Positions 1-4,474 of a DNA stretch of 5,365 nt are shown here, piece by piece. The DNA lies in NCBI GenBank assembly GCA_041917055.1, contig JAYRYJ010000033.1:1-5365 (forward strand). Direction: 5' to 3'. A model generated the notes under the pieces. That model worked only from the letters and a program-made list of their open reading frames with translations. It did not search any database and was not told the origin of the DNA. The DNA comes from Pseudaquidulcibacter sp041917055 (GTDB lineage: Bacteria; Pseudomonadota; Alphaproteobacteria; Caulobacterales; Aquidulcibacteraceae). The stretch's first letter is position 1, and each line of letters begins with the position of its first letter. Position numbers and translations under genes: made by a program.

Positions 1-192
1 TATTAGGTATTTGTATAAACTATCCAGAAAAACGCAATCCAGTCAGCGTCGATTTGGACGCCGCCGCCTGCGCTTCTCTTTCCTCATATTCACGATTTCA
101 AACAGCTTGCGCTTTCGCACAAAAAAAACAAACAAGAGCACACAAATCCCCGCGAGGCGTTTAACCCGTCTCGTTTCAATTGTTACCGCTCA

Positions 193-256
193 TTGCTTGA
201 GGGCGGCCTTACTACTTCGCTTGGCCTGAAGTGTCAACAGCATTTCTGCAGCTAAC
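193..256 (+). repeat. 64-bp spaced element, copy 1
   Basis: The left block (193-211, TTGCTTGAGGGCGGCCTTA) and right block (232-256, starting TGTCAAC and containing TTTCTGCAGCT) recur at 375-393 and 414-438. The matches are 16/19 and 22/25, and the blocks are separated by 20 bases in both copies. The 20-base middle is not conserved. Conserved flanks at fixed spacing suggest a structured RNA or a protein-binding element more than a transposon remnant. I do not recognise the family. An AT-rich inverted repeat follows immediately. Confidence 0.6.
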
Positions 257-257
257 C

Positions 258-309
258 TGCTTCTTTTTTCAAAAAACTCAGCGAACTAAGTTTTTATAAA
301 AAAGAAGCA
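258..309. repeat. AT-rich inverted repeat, 21-bp arms
   Basis: The arms are 258-278 (TGCTTCTTTTTT then CAAAAAACT) and 289-309 (its reverse complement). They pair at 19 of 21 positions, with one 2-base mismatch. Inside, A280-T287 and G281-C286 could also pair and close a four-base CGAA loop. The stem is long but almost entirely A/T, unlike a classical GC-rich terminator. The outer TTTTTT/AAAAAA runs mean it could act as a weak bidirectional terminator. It lies between the two copies of the 64-bp element and is not repeated after copy 2. Confidence 0.55.
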
Positions 310-374
310 AACAAAGAACAAAAAACCTTCTCGAGACTTTCAAGCATTTCAGCCTCGTTAAAATTTTCGACCCG

Positions 375-438
375 TTGTTTGAGGGTGGCCTAACTAGAAA
401 GTCCGACCATTTATGTCAACCGCTTTTCTGCAGCTGAC
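375..438 (+). repeat. 64-bp spaced element, copy 2
   Basis: This is the second copy of the element at 193-256, displaced by exactly 182 bp. The left block is TTGTTTGAGGGTGGCCTAA and the right block ends TTTTCTGCAGCTGAC. The internal 20 bases differ from copy 1. A possible third, weaker relative starts near 585 (GAGGGCTATCTAG, then GCAAC at 616 and TTGCAG at 627), but its internal spacing is about 4 bases shorter and similarity is low, so it is not called. Confidence 0.6.
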
Positions 439-624
439 TTTCAGTTATTTACCGCTTTCTTATGATACTTCAAAACCTTGTTTCAGGCCTCGCTTTATCG
501 GGTAAGCAACTGATTTGACTTTGGTTCGTTTCAACCGTCTTAGAAGCTCTCGCCTCGCCGTGGTTGGCGTCGCCGCCGTCGGTGGAGGGCTATCTAGTGG
601 GGTCGAAAAAACAAAGCAACCCCC

Positions 625-639
625 TATTGCAGTGCAATA
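625..639. promoter_or_regulatory. 15-bp perfect palindrome, possible operator
   Basis: TATTGCAGTGCAATA reads the same on both strands around one central base (G632), giving seven paired positions per arm. That size and symmetry suit a dimeric repressor or activator site. No regulator can be named, and no gene starts nearby, so the role is unknown. Confidence 0.3.
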
Positions 640-772
640 TCAGCGAAACGCGCGCATGGGGTATAGGCGTTTTTGCATACCGTCTACTTTACAGGGATTT
701 TGTCACGAAATTTACATAATTTTTTGTCTGCAGTTAAATTGCATCCAAAGCATTTCTTGCCGTTCCTTTGCC

Positions 773-800
773 ACAAATAAGGTATTTGTTTTTGATTTTT
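773..800 (+). terminator. Terminator-like hairpin with T-rich tail
   Basis: ACAAATA (773-779) and TATTTGT (783-789) form a perfect 7-bp stem with a 3-base loop. A T-rich tail (TTTTGATTTTT) follows directly. The geometry resembles an intrinsic terminator, but the stem has only one G-C pair and would be weak. If real, it would stop transcription arriving from the left before the flagellin promoter region. Confidence 0.3.
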
Positions 801-854
801 GACCAAAACGAGCAAAAATTCCGTTTCCCGATTCCAAAGATTCACAAATAAATT

Positions 855-882
855 TTGACTTAACCTGTCATTAACCAAGAAT
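855..882 (+). promoter_or_regulatory. Possible promoter overlapping the CtrA-type box
   Basis: TTGACT (855-860) matches five of six bases of the -35 consensus. After a 16-base spacer, AAGAAT (877-882) matches four of six bases of a -10 element. The -35 abuts the first half of the CtrA-type site, the arrangement known for CtrA-activated promoters in Caulobacter. Transcription from here would start near 890 and give an untranslated leader of about 200 nt before the first flagellin. The placement is inference. Confidence 0.35.
860..875 (+). promoter_or_regulatory. CtrA-type binding site TTAA-N7-TTAAC
   Basis: TTAA (860-863), the seven bases CCTGTCA, and TTAAC (871-875) match the CtrA consensus TTAA-N7-TTAAC exactly. 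Both halves continue as TTAACC. CtrA is the response regulator that controls flagellar and cell-cycle genes in many alphaproteobacteria. The site lies on the coding strand about 215 bp upstream of a three-flagellin operon, with no other gene between. An exact match in AT-rich DNA can arise by chance, but the context strongly favours a functional site. Confidence 0.65.
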
Positions 883-929
883 TTTAGCCGGTTTTTTCCG
901 TTTTTGTCATATTCTTACCCCCAAGAAAC

Positions 930-946
930 GCCCATAAAATATGGGT
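930..946 (+). promoter_or_regulatory. Leader hairpin 1
   Basis: CCCATA (931-936) and TATGGG (940-945) form a perfect 6-bp stem with an AAA loop, extendable by a G-T pair. It is followed by TTTAGTTTAG. It lies in the presumed untranslated leader of the flagellin operon. It could be an attenuator-like stem or an mRNA-stabilising structure. The symmetry could equally serve a DNA-binding protein. Confidence 0.3.
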
Positions 947-1005
947 TTAGTTTAGCAAAATGCTGAAGGAACACAAAAAGTGTTTGATTTTGAAGAAGTT
1001 TTTGT

Positions 1006-1038
1006 GACGCATCGCGTCGGGAGAAGCCATTTTCCCGA
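1006..1038 (+). promoter_or_regulatory. Two abutting leader hairpins upstream of the flagellin ribosome binding site
   Basis: GACGC (1006-1010) pairs with GCGTC (1014-1018) around a 3-base loop. Directly adjacent, TCGGGAGAA (1017-1025) pairs with TTTTCCCGA (1030-1038) around the tetraloop GCCA, including one G-T pair. The two stems share bases 1017-1018, so they either stack with trimmed ends or compete. They lie 38 nt upstream of the ribosome binding site. In Caulobacter the protein FlbT acts on the 5' leader of flagellin mRNA, so a structured leader here is plausible as a post-transcriptional control element. That role is inference. Confidence 0.4.
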
Positions 1039-1089
1039 GGCATTTTTGCGTTCAAATTTCTTCGGCATTTGTAACAAAAGGGTCGCAAA

Positions 1090-1989
1090 ATGATCGGCGG
1101 CCTTAATTCATCTTCCTTTTCTCTGGCCATGCGCACCGCAGAGCGCGCCAATAAGACTATGGATAAAATGAGTGCGCAAATCGCAACCGGGAAAAAAGTT
1201 GCCTCAGTAAAAGACGACGGTGCAGCATATGCAATTTCAAACGCGTTAAGAAGCCAAAAAACCGTTGAAGAAGTTCGATCAGACTTCACTATAAGCCGTT
1301 ATCGTGCAAATTTCGATTTTACCTATCTTGCACAAGAGCAAACAGTCGAGGCTTTGAAGCAATTGAAGTCTTTGGCGGTTAGTATTGGTCAATATGCGGT
1401 CGGCTCTGCACAAAGACAGGCAATAAAGGCTGAATGGGATGCTTGGGTAAAAAGCGTCGAAATGGCGGCAATCGAAAATCCTGTAAAAGCAGATGGCTGG
1501 ACCGGACATACCGCCCAAGGAACGATTCTTGCACCGAATGATCCTGTAACAGCGAATTTTTATACTCTAGCAGCTCCAAGTGCGGATTTGAATTATGGTT
1601 GGTTGGGCGCGTCTTCGGGCGGTCCGACAATTGCCGTTCTGGGATTTGATGTTGTAAACGCAAATGCCACCCAATTAAGTCAAGTCGTCCAATCAATTGA
1701 CTGGCACGCCGATAATATCACCGGCGACTGGACGCGCAAAATGGGCGAGCAAATGCGCGCGACCGATAGGCTATCGATCTATACTGAAGCAAACATTAAT
1801 CGAATAGATTCAGCAATCGGAACCATTACTGATGCCGATATGGGCAAAGTTTCGCGCGATTATGAAATGGCGCAAACCCGTCAAAATCTTGCTTATCAAA
1901 CGGTTCGTAATGCAATAAGCCAATATGGCAATGTTGCGTCAAACCTCTTGAATAATGTCATGGGCACTCAAAGGAGTGTTAGGGCATGA
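1090..1989 (+). CDS. Flagellin-family protein 1 (299 aa)
   Basis: This is a filament subunit, expected to be exported by the flagellar secretion system and polymerised outside the cell. The flagellin N-terminal helical region covers about residues 1-60, with IATGKKVASVKDDGAAYAIS at 31-50, the counterpart of the classical I-S-T-G-x-[KR]-[IV]-x-x-A-x-D-[DN] segment. A segment near 104-123 (G-S-x-x-R-Q-x-x-x-x-E-W) corresponds to the D1 motif. The C-terminal helix starts at D-A-D-M (248-251) and runs through a Q-rich heptad stretch. The centre (about 125-235) is unlike other flagellins I know. The protein has six tryptophans and no cysteine, and ends in a basic tail, RSVRA. ATG 1090 is preceded by AAAAGGG (1076-1082), a moderate ribosome binding site. 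The stop overlaps the next start (ATGA). FlgL shares the same end domains, but the three tandem paralogues and the D-A-D-M motif favour flagellin. Confidence 0.88.
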   Translation: MIGGLNSSSFSLAMRTAERANKTMDKMSAQIATGKKVASVKDDGAAYAISNALRSQKTVEEVRSDFTISRYRANFDFTYLAQEQTVEALKQLKSLAVSIGQYAVGSAQRQAIKAEWDAWVKSVEMAAIENPVKADGWTGHTAQGTILAPNDPVTANFYTLAAPSADLNYGWLGASSGGPTIAVLGFDVVNANATQLSQVVQSIDWHADNITGDWTRKMGEQMRATDRLSIYTEANINRIDSAIGTITDADMGKVSRDYEMAQTRQNLAYQTVRNAISQYGNVASNLLNNVMGTQRSVRA

Positions 1990-1993
1990 TAAG
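1966..1993 (+). repeat. 28-bp junction repeat, copy 1, containing RBS and start of flagellin 2
   Basis: These 28 bases are identical to 2913-2940. They encode the last residues TQRSVRA of the upstream flagellin, carry the ribosome binding site AAGGAG (1971-1976, 9 bases before the start), and contain the overlapping ATGA stop/start and the first codons of the downstream gene. The arrangement implies translational coupling. Confidence 0.8.
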
Positions 1994-2936
1994 CATAGGT
2001 GGCATGAACAGACTTTCGGCGATATCGGTCGCAGCACAAAATCAAGCGTCTAGGCTTGTAGACGAATCAACACGAAAACTAGCCACCGGTTCCAAAGTTA
2101 ATAATGTCAAAGAATCGGGTTCAAATTATGTCATTTCTAACCAACTAAGAAATGAAAGTGCCAACTGGGAATTCAGGAAAGATATCCTTAGGCAAATGGA
2201 GCCGATTTTCGATTTATTCGCGGACTATAATGAAACCGGCCTAACTTATCTTCGCGATGCTCAAAAAATATTAGCTTTCGCGGCCAATACTGCCCCTAAT
2301 TCGTCGGAACGAAAAATGTATTATGACGAGTGGCAAATCCTATCAACTAAGACTGCCGATTTAGCAAAACAACGACAGACATTATATGCCTTTACAGGCG
2401 GTTCGTCTGGCCCGGGATACGCTTGGACTCAGACGGGCGGGGTAAATGGAGAATGGTCTTTTTCTCCTTTTGCAAATCTTTCATACTTAAACGACGCTCA
2501 AATTCCAGCAGTTGGATTCGATAGCAGTATTACAAGTGGAGTAAATTCCCCAGGTTACACTCCGACCGTCTTCACTGTAAATCAAGATTTCATGGGCGCG
2601 AGCCAAGCAATAATGGCGCAAGCGGCATCAGAAGAGCTTTCAAGCAGTGCCGGTGTTAATCGCCTTAATAATACTACAATTCCATATACAGGTGGCGCAC
2701 AACAAACTGTGACCAAAATGCAGGATTTTGCGTCGAAATACCAAAACATAATTGAAAATGCTCAAAGCAATATGTTTGATGTCGATATCAGTCTTGAGAG
2801 TGCAAAACTTAAGGCAGCGCAAATCAAAGAATCACTTTCGGCAAACGCTAATTATAATTTATCACAACACATTAGAAGCCTTGTGACCAATATAATGTCC
2901 AATGTTCTAAATACTCAAAGGAGTGTTAGGGCATGA
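1986..2936 (+). CDS. Flagellin-family protein 2 (316 aa)
   Basis: This is the middle flagellin and the most divergent of the three. The N-terminal region has LATGSKVNNVKESGSNYVIS at 32-51, recognisably the same segment as in its neighbours, but the usual acidic pair D-D is replaced by E-S. The D1-type motif A-P-N-S-S-E-R-K appears at 103-110, followed by D-E-W (114-116). The centre (about 125-245) is rich in G, S, T and aromatic residues. The C-terminal helix starts at D-V-D-I (265-268) and ends in LNTQRSVRA, with the same tail as protein 1. It has four tryptophans and no cysteine. The start is fixed by AAGGAG at 1971-1976 and by the four-base overlap with the upstream gene. Its ends differ clearly from those of genes 1 and 3, so it may be a minor or structurally special subunit. 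It is a flagellin by family; its precise role is unknown. Confidence 0.82.
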   Translation: MISIGGMNRLSAISVAAQNQASRLVDESTRKLATGSKVNNVKESGSNYVISNQLRNESANWEFRKDILRQMEPIFDLFADYNETGLTYLRDAQKILAFAANTAPNSSERKMYYDEWQILSTKTADLAKQRQTLYAFTGGSSGPGYAWTQTGGVNGEWSFSPFANLSYLNDAQIPAVGFDSSITSGVNSPGYTPTVFTVNQDFMGASQAIMAQAASEELSSSAGVNRLNNTTIPYTGGAQQTVTKMQDFASKYQNIIENAQSNMFDVDISLESAKLKAAQIKESLSANANYNLSQHIRSLVTNIMSNVLNTQRSVRA

Positions 2937-2940
2937 TAAG
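2913..2940 (+). repeat. 28-bp junction repeat, copy 2, containing RBS and start of flagellin 3
   Basis: This exact copy of 1966-1993 sits at the junction of flagellins 2 and 3. It holds AAGGAG at 2918-2923, the ATGA overlap at 2933-2936, and codons for TQRSVRA. The sequence on either side differs from the other copy, so identity stops sharply at both edges. Confidence 0.8.
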
Positions 2941-3832
2941 TGGTTTGAACTCTTCATCCTTATCCCTAGCAATGCGCACCGCAGAGCGCGCCAATAAAAC
3001 TTTGGACAAAATGAATGTTCAAATCGCCACCGGAAAGAAAGTTGCAAGTGTCAAAGACGATGGCGCAGCCTATGTTCGCGCGCAAAGTGCGAAGTCTGAT
3101 TTGGCGCAAATTGACGGGCGACGCTTTGTATTGGATGCTTTCGATACCGTAATACAAAACCAAGCGGCGCAGGAAGAAGGTTCAAATAAAGCCGAGCTTT
3201 GGATGAAAGACATCCTTATGCGCGCTATAAATTACGCCCCTGGTTCGGTGCAAAGGCAACAATTGAATGCTGAGTATCAAGCGGCCTATTCCGAATGGTC
3301 AAACAGCCGCTCGACAGCAGGTGTAATCGAAAGCGGAATGCACGGACTTGTCGGTGGTGGTTGGGGTGTCGATGGGACGACCCAAGATTCAATTACGGGC
3401 GTTACTAAAGCCTGGACATTACTTGGTTCATCTTGGGCCGATAATGGACATCAAAATTATGATTATGCTGGTAACGGGACACCAATGAATGCAATCGATG
3501 TATTGAACGGGTCAACAAATAATTTGAAAAATGGCATTGCGACTTTCAATGCACACTTAATAATGAACGATTTCCACACAATGTGGGGCGGTGACGCGCG
3601 CTGGTTGGAAAAGGCCAATGACATTACGAATAAACAAGAGGATAGATTGAATAACACCATTGCATCACTTACCGACGCCGATATGGGTAAAACTTCGCGC
3701 GATTACGAAATGGCGCAAACTCGCCAATCCCTCGCCTATCAGACCGTGCGCAATGCCATTTCTCAATATGGCAATGTTGCATCGGGCCTTTTGAATAATG
3801 TCATGGGAACACAAAGAAGCATTCGCGCGTAA
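2933..3832 (+). CDS. Flagellin-family protein 3 (299 aa)
   Basis: This protein has the same length as protein 1 and nearly the same ends. Residues 1-47 differ at only five positions, and the last 54 residues, including D-A-D-M at 248-251 and the tail RSIRA, also differ at about five. Between them (48-245) there is little similarity except the D1-type motif A-P-G-S-V-Q-R-Q (102-109) followed by E-Y and E-W. Residues after G-A-A-Y read V-R-A-Q, not A-I-S-N. The centre contains a Gly/Trp-rich stretch near 138-170. There are seven tryptophans and no cysteine. Translation starts at ATG 2933 in the ATGA overlap, with AAGGAG 9 bases upstream. At the end, the codons for TQRSIRA are synonymous variants that remove the AAGGAG seen at the two internal junctions, which fits its being the last gene of the operon. 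Confidence 0.87.
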   Translation: MISGLNSSSLSLAMRTAERANKTLDKMNVQIATGKKVASVKDDGAAYVRAQSAKSDLAQIDGRRFVLDAFDTVIQNQAAQEEGSNKAELWMKDILMRAINYAPGSVQRQQLNAEYQAAYSEWSNSRSTAGVIESGMHGLVGGGWGVDGTTQDSITGVTKAWTLLGSSWADNGHQNYDYAGNGTPMNAIDVLNGSTNNLKNGIATFNAHLIMNDFHTMWGGDARWLEKANDITNKQEDRLNNTIASLTDADMGKTSRDYEMAQTRQSLAYQTVRNAISQYGNVASGLLNNVMGTQRSIRA

Positions 3833-3849
3833 ATTATAGCGCGCATTTT
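3825..3849 (+). terminator. Weak terminator-like hairpin over the flagellin 3 stop
   Basis: GCGCG (3825-3829) can pair with CGCGC (3840-3844) around a 10-base loop containing the stop codon. The sequence ATTTT follows. The stem is short and the T run is only four bases, so termination would be inefficient. It is nevertheless the only terminator-like signal between the flagellins and the oxidoreductase genes. Confidence 0.3.
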
Positions 3850-3907
3850 GACGCTGTGACACACTGGCAAATTGCTAAAAAGACTTATTCTTAATAGTCA
3901 TTTCTCC

Positions 3908-4474
3908 ATGATTGAATATAGAATCCACGGGCGCGGCGGTCAGGGGAGTGTTGCCGCAGCCTATTTATTAGCGGCAACTGCCTTTGAAGCAGGTCAAGAA
4001 TGCCAAGCCTTCCCATCTTTTGGCGCAGAGCGGCGCGGCGCACCGGTCGCGGCCTTTGTGCGCACCGCATTGAAACCGATTCTCTTGCGTTCGCAGGTCA
4101 AAAACCCTGATTTTCTCATTATACAAGACGATACTTTATTGCATGACCATTCAATTACTTCGGGTCTAAAAAGCGGTGGCGCAATGTTGGTAAATTCAAC
4201 AAAGCCGTCGGAAGAAATTGCGAAAGAATTTGATTGCCGCGCTTTTTCAATCGATGCCACTGAATTGGCAATGAAAATTATTGGAAAACCAATTCCAAAT
4301 ACTGCACTTTTGGCGGCTTTTTTGGGACTTACCGAAATTTTCCCACTTTCGGCTCTATCTTCGGCGCTTTCCAAACGTTTTAAGGGCGCGATTCTTGAAA
4401 AGAATTTGGAACTTATAGAGTTGGCTTACAATAATGCACCATTGAATTTATGGAAGGAGCTTGAAAATGCGTGA
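3908..4474 (+). CDS. porG: 2-oxoacid:ferredoxin oxidoreductase gamma subunit, PorG type (188 aa)
   Basis: This is the gamma subunit (or domain) of the thiamine-diphosphate enzymes that interconvert a 2-oxoacid plus CoA with acyl-CoA, CO2 and reduced ferredoxin in the cytoplasm. The protein opens with MIEYRIHGRGGQGS (residues 1-14), containing the hallmark H-G-R-G-G-Q-G loop. It continues with F-P-S-F-G-A-E-R-R-G-A-P (35-46), also diagnostic of the family, and P-N-T-A-L-L (130-135). Its length is normal for a separate gamma subunit. ATG 3908 is chosen because family members begin at this M-I-E. A TTG 36 bases upstream would add an unconserved extension, and neither start has a clear ribosome binding site. 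It lies 75 bp after the flagellins and overlaps the alpha gene by 8 bases. Pyruvate is the likely substrate, but the gamma subunit alone cannot distinguish it from other 2-oxoacids. Confidence 0.9.
   Translation: MIEYRIHGRGGQGSVAAAYLLAATAFEAGQECQAFPSFGAERRGAPVAAFVRTALKPILLRSQVKNPDFLIIQDDTLLHDHSITSGLKSGGAMLVNSTKPSEEIAKEFDCRAFSIDATELAMKIIGKPIPNTALLAAFLGLTEIFPLSALSSALSKRFKGAILEKNLELIELAYNNAPLNLWKELENA
4454..4459 (+). promoter_or_regulatory. Ribosome binding site of the alpha subunit gene
   Basis: AAGGAG lies inside the 3' end of the gamma gene, 7 bases before ATG 4467. It fixes the alpha start and makes the two subunits translationally coupled. Confidence 0.75.

Larger units (their letters stand above)
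1..1089. other. Long intergenic / regulatory region without a convincing protein gene
   Basis: No reading frame here looks like a real protein. The longest open stretches, on both strands, give low-complexity Arg/Lys/Phe-rich or mixed translations with no recognisable motif and no good ribosome binding site. The left 640 bases are a mosaic of GC-rich patches (for example 551-590) and A/T runs. They contain two diverged 64-bp elements, a long inverted repeat and a palindrome, listed separately. The right 300 bases carry a CtrA-type box, a possible promoter and a leader with several hairpins, which fit control of the flagellin genes that follow. I see no tRNA or rRNA. An uncharacterised small RNA in 160-640 cannot be excluded. 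Confidence 0.6.

Noticed and set aside
2..229. Open frame on the plus strand, Arg/Lys-rich translation
   Set aside because: No motif, no ribosome binding site and biased composition. It runs through the conserved 64-bp element, whose blocks are non-coding in their second copy.
521..536. GGTTCGTTTCAACC resembling a tRNA T-arm
   Set aside because: The stem is only four pairs with a six-base loop, and there is no matching acceptor, anticodon or D arm around it.
515..878. Overlapping open frames on both strands (515-802 plus, 684-878 minus)
   Set aside because: Neither translation resembles a protein family. They overlap each other and the terminator-like hairpin, and lack good start signals.
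915..1289. Minus-strand open frame of 124 codons across the flagellin start
   Set aside because: It overlaps the first 200 bases of a clearly real flagellin and the leader hairpins. The hydrophobic stretch is the antisense of flagellin codons.
1090..3832. Diversity-generating or invertible flagellin system
   Set aside because: There is no reverse transcriptase, template repeat, recombinase or inverted repeat around the genes. All three are intact and in the same orientation. The repeats found are short and direct.
3865..3876. Sigma-54-like TGGCAAATTGC before the gamma subunit gene
   Set aside because: The GG and GC doublets are 8 bases apart; the sigma-54 consensus requires 12, so the elements cannot be read together.
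3872..3907. Upstream TTG start for the gamma subunit
   Set aside because: It adds 12 residues not expected in the family and has no ribosome binding site. The conserved N-terminus begins at the ATG at 3908.
3994..4374. Minus-strand open frame of 126 codons inside the gamma subunit gene
   Set aside because: It is wholly contained in a gene with diagnostic motifs, and its translation is the antisense shadow of them.
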